DNA from: Anaerolineae bacterium
GTDB lineage: Bacteria > Chloroflexota > Anaerolineae > Aggregatilineales > Aggregatilineaceae
DNA length: 64,000 nucleotides
Reading direction: 5' to 3'
Assembly (NCBI GenBank): GCA_016926875.1
Contig: JAFGNU010000103.1
Location: forward strand, 1 to 64,000
Shown here in pieces: positions 28,210 through 37,811 of the stretch (position 1 is its first letter; each line of letters begins with the position of its first letter). A program made the translations under genes and the position numbers. The notes under the pieces are model-generated. The model was not told where the DNA came from and did no database searches. It saw only the letters and a program-made list of their open reading frames with translations.

Positions 28210-28563
28210 TTGCCCACGATTATGATTGTAGATGACGATCGGACAACAGTGAAGCTGTTGAAAACGCTGCTAGAGATGGATGGCTTTGAGGTGCTAACGG
28301 CCTCACGCGGTCAGGCTGCGCTTGAACTGGCTCATGAAACCCCGCCGGACATATTCCTGGTGGATTTTCACCTGTCGGATATGGAAGGTGTCGAGTTAAT
28401 CACCCAGCTTCGAGTTGATCCCGGTTGCAGCCGGGTGCCGATTGTGGTTGCATCAGGCCTGAATGTTGAAGACCAGGTCCTGAAGGCTGGGGCAAATAAA
28501 TTCCTGGTGAAGCCATTTGAGCCGGGCAAGCTGGCCGATCTGTTTCACAGCTTGATGGGGTGA
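28210..28563 (+). CDS. Stand-alone response regulator receiver domain
   Basis: A 117-residue CheY-like protein: MIVDDDRTTVKLLKTLLEMD at the start, the phosphoacceptor aspartate in PDIFLVDFHLSDMEG, and the conserved lysine in NKFLVKPFEPGKL. No output domain follows. It needs a partner kinase, which is not in the window. The start is taken as TTG 28210 after AAGGAAG; ATG 28222 would remove part of the first strand. It lies between lon and the PHP-AlbA_2 gene, 50 bases from the latter. Confidence 0.88.
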   Translation: MPTIMIVDDDRTTVKLLKTLLEMDGFEVLTASRGQAALELAHETPPDIFLVDFHLSDMEGVELITQLRVDPGCSRVPIVVASGLNVEDQVLKAGANKFLVKPFEPGKLADLFHSLMG

Positions 28564-28613
28564 CGTGGTCTTTCTCAATCTGAGCAAGCTGTTTTGATGG
28601 AGAGAGTAACTTC

Positions 28614-30350
28614 GTGACAACAAAATCACAACGATCTAAGATGCAGTGGTACCGTATGGACCTGCATCTTCACACGCCAGGCTCAAACGATTACCAGGAG
28701 CCGGACGCGAGTTACCTGGATATTTTACGCCAGGCAGACCTGCGCGGGTTGGATATTATCGCTTTCACCGACCACAACACGGTCGGTGGTTATAAGGCGA
28801 TGATGGGTGAGATCGCCGGGTTGGAGTACCTGGAAAGCTTAGGGCGTATTCAACCGGACGAGAAACGAACCCTGGACGAATACCGGCGGTTGCTTGACAA
28901 GATACTGGTGCTGCCGGGGTTCGAATTCACCGCGACATTTGGCTTTCATATCCTGGGCATTTTTTCGCCCCAGGTATCAGTTCGCCAGCTTGAGCATATT
29001 CTGCTCAGCCTGAATATCCCCCCGTCCGCGTTGGACGAGGGATCATCAATTGTTGGCGCGTCGGCGGATGTGTTGACGGCCTACCGTGTGATCAACCAGG
29101 CGGGCGGGATCGTGATCGCTGCGCACGCCAATTCGAGTCATGGCGTGGCGATGCGCGGGTTCGACTTTGGCGGACAGACCAAGATCGCCTACACCCAGGA
29201 CCCGCACCTGCACGCGCTCGAACTGACCGACCTGGATCGCAAAGGCCGCCGGAGCACGGCGCGCTTTTTCGACGGCACCAAGCCCGAATATCCCCGCCGG
29301 ATGCGCTGCATCCAGGGATCGGACGCCCACCGGCTGCTGGCCGATCCACGCAACCAAAAATACCTGGGTGTCGGCGACCGCGTCACCGAGGTGCTGCTGC
29401 CCAGGCGCTCATTTGAGGCGCTGCTGGAGGTCTTCCAGAGCAACGACTTTGCCCGCACGCGTCCCTACCGTCCCAGCCGCGATCCCTACGATCATGTGCA
29501 GACCGCGCGTGAACAGGGGCCGAGCATTGTGCAGGCGTTTCACGAGGGGATGACACGCCGGGGCGGTAGGTTGTATGCCGTGATCGCGGACGTGTGCGCG
29601 ATGGTGAATACCAACGGCGGCACGATCTATGTCGGCGTGAGCGCCAAGGCCAAGGAAAACCCGGTCGGTGTGCAAAGTGTCAGCGACGCGATTGACGCGC
29701 TGCGCACCGAACTCGAACACAAGATCACGCCGCCAATTGAAGTAGACATCGACGTACTGGAAACACACGGCAAGCCAGTGATCCGCATCCAGGTGCCGCG
29801 CGGTGACGATCCCCCGTATGCCATCGACGATAACAAAATATACGTCCGCGACGAGTCGGAAACCAACCTGGCCGTCCGCGACGAGATCGTGCGGCTGGTG
29901 GCTCAAAACCTGGGGGGCGGCGTGACCGAGGTGGCCGGTGACAAAGTGGTAGCAGCCGAGGGCGAACCGGCTCCCGAACAGGTCCAGCCCACCGGCAAGA
30001 TCGACGCGCCGCGCACTGGCGTGGAGATCATCGGCACCGAGCAGCGTAAAGGCGTGAAGTACCACGTCATGCGTGATCTGCGCAACGGCAACGTGGTCAA
30101 GAACGTAACCCGTTCGTCGGCGCGCCGCCTGTGGCACTATGCGATCACCGAAAAAGAGAAAAGCCCGGTCGATCCCGACAAGGTGGAATGGCATGGTGAC
30201 GTAGGCCTGTTAAAACGGTACAAGCGCGGTGGTGTCATCCGCTATGACCTGGTCCAGCGCGAAAACGGGGCGCTGCGGGTGTACTACGGCGTGACCGATG
30301 ACGGCATGCACGGCCCCTGGCAGGCCTTTGCGACCGAGGACGACGACTGA
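28614..30350 (+). CDS. PHP phosphoesterase fused to AlbA_2 (Schlafen-like) domain
   Basis: A 578-residue protein with a GTG start. The N-terminal PHP domain (about 12-290) shows H18 and H20 in [49 protein letters not shown] and IQGSDAH, the metal-binding motifs of the family. A second domain (about 319-425) has [20 protein letters not shown], which fits the AlbA_2/Schlafen type. A C-terminal part (about 445-578, with [20 protein letters not shown]) is not recognised. PHP enzymes cleave phosphoesters and AlbA_2 domains often bind nucleic acid, so I infer a nucleic-acid-linked phosphatase or nuclease. Confidence 0.83.
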   Translation: MTTKSQRSKMQWYRMDLHLHTPGSNDYQEPDASYLDILRQADLRGLDIIAFTDHNTVGGYKAMMGEIAGLEYLESLGRIQPDEKRTLDEYRRLLDKILVLPGFEFTATFGFHILGIFSPQVSVRQLEHILLSLNIPPSALDEGSSIVGASADVLTAYRVINQAGGIVIAAHANSSHGVAMRGFDFGGQTKIAYTQDPHLHALELTDLDRKGRRSTARFFDGTKPEYPRRMRCIQGSDAHRLLADPRNQKYLGVGDRVTEVLLPRRSFEALLEVFQSNDFARTRPYRPSRDPYDHVQTAREQGPSIVQAFHEGMTRRGGRLYAVIADVCAMVNTNGGTIYVGVSAKAKENPVGVQSVSDAIDALRTELEHKITPPIEVDIDVLETHGKPVIRIQVPRGDDPPYAIDDNKIYVRDESETNLAVRDEIVRLVAQNLGGGVTEVAGDKVVAAEGEPAPEQVQPTGKIDAPRTGVEIIGTEQRKGVKYHVMRDLRNGNVVKNVTRSSARRLWHYAITEKEKSPVDPDKVEWHGDVGLLKRYKRGGVIRYDLVQRENGALRVYYGVTDDGMHGPWQAFATEDDD

Positions 30351-30397
30351 GCCGGGTTCGCGCGGCAGGCGTGCGGCCTAAATCCGGTATATACCAG

Positions 30398-30430
30398 CCG
30401 GGCAGGGAGGTATCTCTGCCCGGTGCTTTT
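30398..30430 (+). terminator. Rho-independent terminator after PHP-AlbA_2 gene
   Basis: CCGGGCAG at 30398-30405 pairs perfectly with CTGCCCGG at 30416-30423 around a 10-base loop, followed by TGCTTTT. It lies 48 bases after the stop. Confidence 0.8.
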
Positions 30431-30463
30431 GGTTATAGGCTTACCACAGCGGGAGAAAGACGT

Positions 30464-32410
30464 ATGAAGCCGATAGGCACACCGGTCCGGCGCTGGGAAC
30501 TGGTCGCGCTGGTTGTGATGCTGCTGGTGGCGGCAGGACTGCGGCTGGGCGCGCCGGGCATTACCGAGTTTAAGCGGGACGAAGCCAACCTGTCCCGGCT
30601 GGCGCTCGACCTGGCGCGCGGGCGCGATCTGCCCCTGCTGGGCATCCGATCATCGGTGGACGTGCCGAACCCGCCGGTCAGCGTGTACCTGTTTGCGCTG
30701 CCCTACGCCCTGGACGATACGCCGCTGCTGTCCACGCTGTTTGTCGGCGCGCTGAACGTGATCGCGGTGGCGCTGGCCTGGTGGCTGGCGCGGCGCTATT
30801 ACGGCCCGCTGGCGGCGCTGGTGGCCGGGGCGCTGTACGCGGCTGCGCCCTGGGCGGTCATCTATTCCCGCAAAATCTGGGCGCAGGACCTGCTGCCCCC
30901 GTTTGTAGCAGCGACCGTTTTCACCGGCCTGCTGGGCTTTGGCGAGGGCAAACGCTGGGCGCGCTGGCTGCACTGGCCGCTGCTGGCGCTGACCGTGCAG
31001 ATTCACTTCGGGGCGTTCACCCTGATCCCGCTCTCGCTGCTGATGCTGGTCCTGTGGTGGCAGACCATCGACCGGCGCGATCTGGTGATCGGCCTGGGGA
31101 TCGCGGCGCTGACCATGCTCCCGGCGCTGGCGGGCGCTTACCGCGATGATCTGCTCACGCTGGATACGATCCGCGACGGGTTAGGCGGCACGGACCACGA
31201 GCAAACGATCAGCACGACCGCGCTCGATTACGCCCGCCTGACCATTGCCGGGACGGATATTCACTCGCTGGCCGGTGAACAGCAGTTTCAGCATTACCTG
31301 GATACCGTGCCGGATGTCTACCCGCTGTTTGACCTGGTCCCGTTGGGCGCTGCGCTGGCGGCTGGCTTGCTGGTGGTGCGCGCCGTGCGGGCTGGTCGCG
31401 CCCGTTCATCGCCGGATGTTGTGCTGGTGGCGTGGCTGGTGGTGCCCGTGCTGGCTTTCACCTGGGAATGGACCGAGGTCGCGCCGCACTACATGATCCC
31501 GCTCATGCCTGCTGCATATATTCTATGTGGGGCTGGCGCGGCGGCGCTGCGTGATGCGGTCCGGTCACCGCGCGTCCGGCGGGCGCTGGTGGCGGGTGGA
31601 GCGCTGCTGCTGGCGGTGATCGTTAGCTTGCAGGTGATCTTGTTTGTGGAACTGCTGCGCTTTCTGGACGATCACCACACGCCCGGCGGGTTCGGCGTGC
31701 CGCTGCATGACCTGCTTGACGTGCGCCAGGCCGTGCTGGACCATCAGCCGGACGACGTGATCGTAGTGTCTGAGGGTGAGATCGCGCCCTACGACCAGGA
31801 ACCCGCTGTATGGGAGCTGCTGCTGGGCGCGGTGCCGGACAGCCGCTTTGTAGACGGCACGCGCACGGCAGTTATCCCGGTGGACGCTGCGCTGGAACTG
31901 GTCGCCTGGACGCCTGCGCTGCGCACGTGCGCCGATCCCGGCTGCTGGGAAGACGTGGACGGCGTGCAGGTCTTCGAACTGCGGCCCGGCGGCGAGCGCT
32001 ATATTGTGCGTCCGGCAGCGGCGGGTGCCTGGGCCGACGACCTGGACGGGATCGAGCCGGTGCGTTTTGCAAACGGCGCGCATTTGACCGGTTACGCGCT
32101 GCGCGCGGACAGCGTGCTGCTGGCCTGGCAGTTGGACGGCCCGGCGGCGCTGGATTACCAGGCGTTTGTGCACGCGCTGGACGCAGACGGGCAGCGTATC
32201 GCGCAGGCCGACCGGACTGCATGGCCGGGGCGCTACTGGCGCGCGGGGGATACGCTGTACCTGTGGTTTGACTTGGTGCTGCCGCCGGATGCCGTCACGC
32301 TGCGCGCAGGCATGTACACCACCGACGGCGTCACATACCACAATGTTGAAACGCTGGATGCACAGGGCGCGTACCTGGGGCAGTGGGCAGATATCCCGCT
32401 GCCGCGTTAG
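30464..32410 (+). CDS. GT39-like membrane glycosyltransferase
   Basis: A 648-residue membrane protein. The N-terminal helix is followed by FKRDEANLSRLALDLARG, the acidic pair in the first outer loop that marks GT-C enzymes (Pmt/ArnT type), and about ten further hydrophobic segments run to residue 420. The C-terminal about 220 residues are soluble and probably extracytoplasmic. Such enzymes move sugars from lipid carriers to proteins or lipids. ATG 30464 is chosen by its GGGAGAAAG site. Its stop overlaps that of the convergent ABC permease (TTAG at 32407-32410). Confidence 0.8.
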   Translation: MKPIGTPVRRWELVALVVMLLVAAGLRLGAPGITEFKRDEANLSRLALDLARGRDLPLLGIRSSVDVPNPPVSVYLFALPYALDDTPLLSTLFVGALNVIAVALAWWLARRYYGPLAALVAGALYAAAPWAVIYSRKIWAQDLLPPFVAATVFTGLLGFGEGKRWARWLHWPLLALTVQIHFGAFTLIPLSLLMLVLWWQTIDRRDLVIGLGIAALTMLPALAGAYRDDLLTLDTIRDGLGGTDHEQTISTTALDYARLTIAGTDIHSLAGEQQFQHYLDTVPDVYPLFDLVPLGAALAAGLLVVRAVRAGRARSSPDVVLVAWLVVPVLAFTWEWTEVAPHYMIPLMPAAYILCGAGAAALRDAVRSPRVRRALVAGGALLLAVIVSLQVILFVELLRFLDDHHTPGGFGVPLHDLLDVRQAVLDHQPDDVIVVSEGEIAPYDQEPAVWELLLGAVPDSRFVDGTRTAVIPVDAALELVAWTPALRTCADPGCWEDVDGVQVFELRPGGERYIVRPAAAGAWADDLDGIEPVRFANGAHLTGYALRADSVLLAWQLDGPAALDYQAFVHALDADGQRIAQADRTAWPGRYWRAGDTLYLWFDLVLPPDAVTLRAGMYTTDGVTYHNVETLDAQGAYLGQWADIPLPR

Positions 32411-33522
32411 CTCTGCGGTTCCCAGCGGAAAAAGCGCAGCGCCAGGATCGTACACGCCGCCAGCCACGCGACCAGCACCAGCACATCGGTTGTCAGACTG
32501 TGATCCGGGTTGGCATCCACCATCAACTGGCGCAACGCGTCCGCGAGATAGGTCAGTGGGATGATGTCCACCACCGGGCGCACATAGCCCGGAATACGCC
32601 ACAGCGGCACCAGCACGCCCGACAGGAACACGAACAGCAGGAACGTCAGGCCGATCACAACCTGAACGGCTTCTTCTGTTTTGGCGAGCGTGGATAGAAA
32701 ATAGCCCAACGTGATGAACGCGGCAGCTCCTAGCAGCACCATCCCGGTAACGGCGGGCAGGTTGGCGGCTACCAGCGGCAGGTCGAAGACGACGATGCTG
32801 ATACAGATAATGACAACCGACTGGATCAGCGCAACCGTCAGGCGGAAGGCTACCTGTGCGGCCAGTAGGGTCCGGCGGTCGAGCGGTGTGCTGCCCATGC
32901 GGCGCAGCACCTCTTTTTCGCGCAGGCTGACCAGCGGCATCGCCGTGACATACAACCCCAGCAACAGCAGGCTCAGCGCCAGCACACCGGGCAGCATATA
33001 ATCGGCGCTGCGCAGGTGGTGGGCGCTCGCGGATTCGGTCTGGATGCTCAGCAGGGGCAGCGTGCCGGTCAGGCGCGCGTCGATGGCGATCAGCGTTTGC
33101 TGGACCATGTTCAATACAGCCTGGGTGTTCGTGGCGTTGGGATCGATATGGACTGCCAGCGGCACCTGGTCCGCCGGGTCGGACACCGGCAGCGTGTGGT
33201 GGCTCAGCGCTGCGCCGGTTTCGGCGGAGATGATCACGACGCCCTCGCGCCGCCCCTCTTCGAGCGCGTCCAGTTCATCCTGACGGCTGCCTTCGCTGAT
33301 CTGAAACGCGTCGTTTTGCTTGAAGCTGTCCACGATTGGCTGCCCGGCGTCACCTGCTTCGTTCACCACGCCCAGCCGGAAGAATATTTTGCCGCCGCTG
33401 GAAAAGATCACGCCGATAGCCAGCGCGATCACGACCGGAAAGGCCATCGACCACAACATCGCGGTTGAATCGCGCCACCATTCACGCAAACTGGCAAGGT
33501 AAAGCTGCCCGAATGAACGCAT
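32407..33522 (-). CDS. ABC-2 type transporter permease, ATPase not adjacent
   Basis: A 371-residue membrane protein. One N-terminal helix (about 22-42, MLWSMAFPVVIALAIGVIF) is followed by a large extracytoplasmic part of about 130 residues (45-170) and then five or so helices. The segment VSLREKEVLRRMGSTPLDRR is the cytoplasmic coupling region of ABC-2 (YhgE/DrrB) permeases. The partner ATPase is not next to it. The large outer loop suggests a lipid or drug exporter, but the substrate cannot be told. It may use the ATPase of another operon. Confidence 0.85.
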   Translation of the reverse strand: MRSFGQLYLASLREWWRDSTAMLWSMAFPVVIALAIGVIFSSGGKIFFRLGVVNEAGDAGQPIVDSFKQNDAFQISEGSRQDELDALEEGRREGVVIISAETGAALSHHTLPVSDPADQVPLAVHIDPNATNTQAVLNMVQQTLIAIDARLTGTLPLLSIQTESASAHHLRSADYMLPGVLALSLLLLGLYVTAMPLVSLREKEVLRRMGSTPLDRRTLLAAQVAFRLTVALIQSVVIICISIVVFDLPLVAANLPAVTGMVLLGAAAFITLGYFLSTLAKTEEAVQVVIGLTFLLFVFLSGVLVPLWRIPGYVRPVVDIIPLTYLADALRQLMVDANPDHSLTTDVLVLVAWLAACTILALRFFRWEPQS

Positions 33523-33647
33523 AGCTCCTGATCCTTTCGTGCCCCATGATTGAATAGACCGGGATCATACCGTTGCCGGGCCGCGTTATGTCTGACGTCA
33601 GGTTAACGCTTGCCCCATGTAATTCCTACGGTGGGGATGTGAGCGCT

Positions 33648-34844
33648 TCAGCCGCCTGTTGGGAAAGTATGTAGATAATCCAGCAGGAACCACATGCCGC
33701 GCGCGTGGTGCGTGGACTGGTCGGCGGACTGGGTGTAATCGTAATACGGGTCCCACGACCAGAAGCCCCACAACGCCGTCTGGTTATCTTTGTAAGGGTG
33801 ATCGCTGTCCGGGGTAACCTGCACGTTCAGCGAGTAGCGCACAGCCCGGCAGGCGGCTTCCCAGTAGCGTCGGTCGCGGGTTACATGATAGAGGCGCAGC
33901 AGCGCGATGGCGATATTCGGCACGTCCCCCGGCCCGACGGTCGGCATCACGATATTGTCGTCCCGGTCGATGGTCAGCGGCCAGGCGCCGCTGGCTGTTT
34001 GCGTGGCCAGGTGCCAGTCGGCAAAGCGGCAGGCGGCTTGCAGATAATCATCGCGCGCCGTCACTTCGTACAGCAGCGTCAGGGCGCGTAGTTCGTCGGC
34101 GGCCAGGTCGGTGTTGTAGTATTCGCCGTCGATCAGGTAAAACGCGCCGTCTTTGGCCTGGATGGTGAGCGCGTACTCCCCCCACCGGATCGCTTCGCGC
34201 TGCCAGCGGCTGTCATCGTTTGCCCGCCACAGCAGCAGGTTCGCCTCGATCACGCGCCCCCACGAATCCCAGCCCCGGCTGAGCCACTCGCCGGACGACA
34301 GGTCGTAGCGGGGCGCGCAGCCGTGCCGCCGCGCCTGGACCAGGTAGCGTCCGCTTTGCAGCGCGCGATCCAGCCAGACCGGGTCACCGGTGCGGGCGAA
34401 CAATCCCAGGCAGGTGATCACTTCTTCTGCACCAAACTTGGTCCAGACGTGATCGGTGGCGACGCCGTCGCGCACGCCCCCGGCGACGATGCTCATCGGG
34501 TGATCCACGACGTGGTGCGCGTAGAACCACCCGGCTGCACGCTGGGCCATGTCCAGCAGTTGGGCGTCTTGATAGCGATCATAGGCCGCCAGAAGCTGCC
34601 AGGGCGCGATCAGGTTCACGGTTTGGGGCGGCTCGAACGTGTGGTCAGGCACCCGGTAATGCCCGTAAAACGCGCCCGTTTCTGGGTCGAACTGGTTGAG
34701 CAGCCAGTTATACGTCGCCGCCCGCGCCCGTGCATCCAGGTCGGCGGGCGAGATGCCGAGTTCATCCAGCGGGGCGGTTGATGGGCTGGCTGCGACCGGC
34801 AGCCCCCAGTCTTGCGGTGAGATCACGCCGGGTTGGAGATTCAT
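33648..34844 (-). CDS. Six-hairpin (alpha/alpha) glycosidase-like protein
   Basis: A 398-residue protein built from repeated helix pairs, each with a W or Y and a D, such as LLAAYDRYQDAQLLDMAQRA, FARTGDPVWLDRALQSGRYL and RLYHVTRDRRYWEAACRAVR. This periodic pattern is typical of (alpha/alpha)6 barrel enzymes that act on sugars or uronic acids. I could not place it in a named glycoside hydrolase family. There is no signal peptide from ATG 34844. In-frame codons upstream would run back through the lipoprotein gene. The lipoprotein stop is 17 bases before this start, so they are probably co-transcribed. Confidence 0.72.
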   Translation of the reverse strand: MNLQPGVISPQDWGLPVAASPSTAPLDELGISPADLDARARAATYNWLLNQFDPETGAFYGHYRVPDHTFEPPQTVNLIAPWQLLAAYDRYQDAQLLDMAQRAAGWFYAHHVVDHPMSIVAGGVRDGVATDHVWTKFGAEEVITCLGLFARTGDPVWLDRALQSGRYLVQARRHGCAPRYDLSSGEWLSRGWDSWGRVIEANLLLWRANDDSRWQREAIRWGEYALTIQAKDGAFYLIDGEYYNTDLAADELRALTLLYEVTARDDYLQAACRFADWHLATQTASGAWPLTIDRDDNIVMPTVGPGDVPNIAIALLRLYHVTRDRRYWEAACRAVRYSLNVQVTPDSDHPYKDNQTALWGFWSWDPYYDYTQSADQSTHHARGMWFLLDYLHTFPTGG

Positions 34845-34861
34845 GCTTGCTTCTTTCGGGG

Positions 34862-35731
34862 TTATGGCCCCCCGGCGCGGGCGCTCCAGGTGCCCGGCGC
34901 ACCGGTGACCAGCACGTAGGTTTGCTGTGATTGGCCGACATAGACCATTTCGCCGCGCTCGAACATCAACACCTGCGCTGCCCCGCCGATCTCTTGCGAT
35001 GTGGCCCAGCCGAGCGATTCGTGCACGATGCCGTTTTCGCGCCACACTTTGCCAAAACCGCGCACCGGCTCGATTTTGCCCGGCGGCGGGGCGGCCCCGC
35101 TGCTTTCGGGATCAACGCCATCGGTGAAGGTGTCGTTGTAGCGCTGGTAGGTGCCGTTGTTGAACAGCGCGTAGATCGCGGGCTGCGGCTGCGCGCCCAG
35201 TGACGACACCCAGATCATTACGCCGTTTTCAAACGTCTGGTAGGCGCTGCTGGCGCTGACAGCCGACCCGGCCAGCGGGCAGCCAATCGCCGCCTGGATG
35301 CTCGGATCGCTTTGGAAGATGGACCCGAATCCGCCCTGCGGTACGGTCGCGCAGCCGGTGCCGGGTTCCCCGTTGGCGCCCGTGATACCGCCCACCGGTC
35401 CGTAGATGACCGGTGCGTTCGGCGTGACCGGCGTATCGGTCGGGCTGGGGGTGAAGGACGGAGTCAGCGTGATTGGTTCAGTTGGGAGCTGGGTCGGCGT
35501 GCGGGTGGCGCCTTCGGTGGGTAACATGCTGACGTCGGTGGCAGCCATCACCGAGGTAGCGCCCGGCGTTTCGGTGGCGACGATAGGCACAATCTGTAGT
35601 TCCGGGGTGGCGGTGACGTAGATCGGCGTCGGGGTGGGCGGCTGGTCGCGCAGCATCCCACAGCCGGACGCCGCCAGCGCCAGGAAACCGATCAGTGTGC
35701 CGGGGATCACCCGCCGTTTCATACGTTTCAC
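34862..35731 (-). CDS. Lipoprotein with Thr/Pro-rich linker
   Basis: A 289-residue secreted lipoprotein. The signal peptide ends at a lipobox LAASGC with the lipid-carrying cysteine at residue 24. A linker rich in Thr and Pro follows (about 28-105, with PTPTP at 32-36). The globular part (about 110-289) contains GCPLAGSAVSASSAYQTFEN and FERGEMVYVGQSQQTYVLV, two similar blocks that look like LGFP-type repeats. Its modification would need Lgt (19451-20341). I do not recognise a specific function. It is followed on the same strand by the six-hairpin gene. Confidence 0.8.
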   Translation of the reverse strand: MKRMKRRVIPGTLIGFLALAASGCGMLRDQPPTPTPIYVTATPELQIVPIVATETPGATSVMAATDVSMLPTEGATRTPTQLPTEPITLTPSFTPSPTDTPVTPNAPVIYGPVGGITGANGEPGTGCATVPQGGFGSIFQSDPSIQAAIGCPLAGSAVSASSAYQTFENGVMIWVSSLGAQPQPAIYALFNNGTYQRYNDTFTDGVDPESSGAAPPPGKIEPVRGFGKVWRENGIVHESLGWATSQEIGGAAQVLMFERGEMVYVGQSQQTYVLVTGAPGTWSARAGGP

Positions 35732-35741
35732 CTCGTGCTGT

Positions 35742-36671
35742 TTATGGGGCCGACTGCCGCGTCTTGAGATGCGCCTGGACCTGCCCGTCCACGTCCACCC
35801 AGGCGACCGCCATGTGCGGCGTGTTGAACGCGAACGCGATCTCGCCCCGGTAATCTACCAGGATGATACCGCCGTAGCCGCCGACGCGCTCGTACATGGT
35901 GCGGACCGCGTATTCTGCTGCTGCCTGCGCGCTTTTGCCGTGCCCGATGGCGTCGGTCGCCGTCTTGGACAGCACCACGCGCATGATGCTTTCGCCGTGC
36001 CCGGTGGCCGAGGCCGCGCCGGTCTGGTTATCGGCATACGCGCCCGACCCGACCAGCGGCGAATCGCCCACGCGGCCCGGCAGTTTATAATGCACGCCGC
36101 CGGTTGACGTGGCTGCCGCCAGATTGCCGTGCATGTCCATCGCCGCCGCGCCGACCGTGTCCCAGGGGCCGGGTGTGTCGGGCGTGAAACCGTCCGACAG
36201 GCGGTAATCCGGCACCTCTTGCAGCTTGCGGTAGCGCTCGACTTCGCGCGGCACGGTCAGTTCGGCCTGGGCACACAGCCGCATCCCCTTGAGTTCGGCA
36301 AAACGGCGCGCGCCATCCCCAACCAGCAGGCTGTGATCGGTGTCCTCCACGATCAGCCGGGCCAGCTTGACCGGGTTGGTGATGCCGCGCACGGCTGCCA
36401 CTGCGCCAAGCTGTAATGTGCTGCCGTCCATGATCATCGCGTCCAGCTCGATCTCGCCCACGCGGTTGAGCACGCTGCCCACGCCCGCGTCAAAGGTTGG
36501 ATCGTCTTCCATGATGCTGACGGCGGTTTCGACGGCATCCAGTGCCGATCCCCCGCTTGCCAGGATCGCCCACCCCGCTTCGGCGGCGGCGCGTATCCCG
36601 GCGATGTGATCGGCGTGCGTGGCTTCGGGAATTTTCCACGCCCCAGCGTGTACGATCAGGGCTGGTTTCAA
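35742..36671 (-). CDS. Isoaspartyl peptidase / L-asparaginase (Ntn, T2 family)
   Basis: A 309-residue Ntn hydrolase. The self-cleavage and catalytic threonine is T172 in DTVGAAAMD, and the N-terminal HAGAWKIPEA and GGSALDAVETAVSIMEDDP are typical of plant-type asparaginases. The enzyme is made as a precursor and cleaved before T172; it removes beta-aspartyl dipeptides formed from damaged proteins. The substrate-binding GRVGDSPLVGSGAYADNQ follows. It is 10 bases upstream of the lipoprotein start on the same strand, so they could be co-transcribed. Confidence 0.93.
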   Translation of the reverse strand: MKPALIVHAGAWKIPEATHADHIAGIRAAAEAGWAILASGGSALDAVETAVSIMEDDPTFDAGVGSVLNRVGEIELDAMIMDGSTLQLGAVAAVRGITNPVKLARLIVEDTDHSLLVGDGARRFAELKGMRLCAQAELTVPREVERYRKLQEVPDYRLSDGFTPDTPGPWDTVGAAAMDMHGNLAAATSTGGVHYKLPGRVGDSPLVGSGAYADNQTGAASATGHGESIMRVVLSKTATDAIGHGKSAQAAAEYAVRTMYERVGGYGGIILVDYRGEIAFAFNTPHMAVAWVDVDGQVQAHLKTRQSAP

Positions 36672-36777
36672 AGGGTTGTCTCCACAGGTAGTTGTTAGAA
36701 CCTGAAAACACTACTGGCCGATTGTACCGCAGGGGTTGGATCAGCACACAGCTTCAACACATCGAGACGAACGGCCC

Positions 36778-37713
36778 CTACTCACCGTCCAGCAGCGCCG
36801 CGTCAAAAAACGCGATCACACGCTGCTCGTATTCCTCCGGCGCGATGTCCAGGTAATTGCCGTGTCCCGCGCCCTCGACGATCCACAGTTCGGCGTTATC
36901 TCCGGCGGCGGCAAGCTGCTGTTTGGCCCCGTCCAGGCTGCGCTCGGTGCTGCCGTAGATCAGCAGAATCGGGCGCGGCGCGATCTGGTCGATCATGTCA
37001 ATCGGACTCAGCTTGTCGATGTCCAGCCCGGTGATCAGCCGGTAGCTGTAACGCATCGCCTGTTTGTAGATCGTCTCAACAAATGTCCCGCCGCCGCTGT
37101 TAATGCCCATCGCGCCATCCGCGAAGTCACCGTAACCGCCCTCGGCCACCACGGCCCGGATGCCGGGATACTTGGCGGCAGCCATCACGGCGGTGGCGCC
37201 CGCCGACGAAAAACCGAGCACCCCGATCCGCGCCGGGTCGATGTCATCGCGCGTTTGCAGGTAGTCCAGCGCGTCGGCTACTTCGCTGGTTTCTTTATAG
37301 CCCAGACTGTGCGATCCCATGCCCGCGCAGCGCCGCGACTCAAACGCCAGCACGGCGTACCCGTGCCGGACCAGCACATCGGCTTCGTGCAGCCGGTTAC
37401 CGCAGCCGCTCCCGTAGGGCGGCGGGATGATGACCGCCGCGCGGTTGGTGCCGGGGATGTAGTAGGCCCGCATCTGCCCGCCTGCCCGCGCCGTCAACGT
37501 GATGTCTTCCCAGGTGTGTCCAAAGTCGCCGGGGGTCTGGCTGTGCGCGCCACAGGGAGGATGCAGCAGCCCGTAGATGGAGATAAACCCGGCGGCGGCT
37601 GGCGTCCCGACAACGGCCAGCAGCAGCCCGCACGTGAAAACGCAGGACAGCCGCGTCCAATAGCGCCGGGTGCGCCGGTGGGGCGGGGTGGTGGTGACTG
37701 GGGCTGATGTCAT
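36778..37713 (-). CDS. Alpha/beta hydrolase, membrane-anchored or secreted
   Basis: A 311-residue protein. A hydrophobic segment near 22-46 follows a basic start and could be a signal anchor. The hydrolase part has the oxyanion-type RAAVIIPPPYGSG, the nucleophile elbow GVLGFSSAGATAVMAAA (serine at 169), an acidic residue near LLIYGSTERSLD and the histidine in EGAGHGNYLDI. Together these give a plausible Ser-Asp-His triad. The substrate is unknown; the fold fits esterases and dipeptidyl-peptidase-like enzymes. It is separated from the upstream GTPase gene by a hairpin. Confidence 0.85.
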   Translation of the reverse strand: MTSAPVTTTPPHRRTRRYWTRLSCVFTCGLLLAVVGTPAAAGFISIYGLLHPPCGAHSQTPGDFGHTWEDITLTARAGGQMRAYYIPGTNRAAVIIPPPYGSGCGNRLHEADVLVRHGYAVLAFESRRCAGMGSHSLGYKETSEVADALDYLQTRDDIDPARIGVLGFSSAGATAVMAAAKYPGIRAVVAEGGYGDFADGAMGINSGGGTFVETIYKQAMRYSYRLITGLDIDKLSPIDMIDQIAPRPILLIYGSTERSLDGAKQQLAAAGDNAELWIVEGAGHGNYLDIAPEEYEQRVIAFFDAALLDGE

Positions 37714-37764
37714 GGTAGCACCTCGTCTAAAATACCCCCGCCGGTTTAATGGTGCCCGGTGATA

Positions 37765-37800
37765 AGACGCGAGAGGCGCGCCACTTTCGACGCGCTTCTC
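37765..37800 (-). terminator. Hairpin after cDPGS-like gene
   Basis: On the minus strand GAGAAGCGCG pairs with CGCGCCTCTC (37800-37791 with 37780-37771), with one G-T pair and a 10-base loop. TCTTATC follows a few bases later. It lies 11 bases after the stop of the GTPase gene. Confidence 0.5.
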
Positions 37801-37811
37801 CGTTGTGTGAC

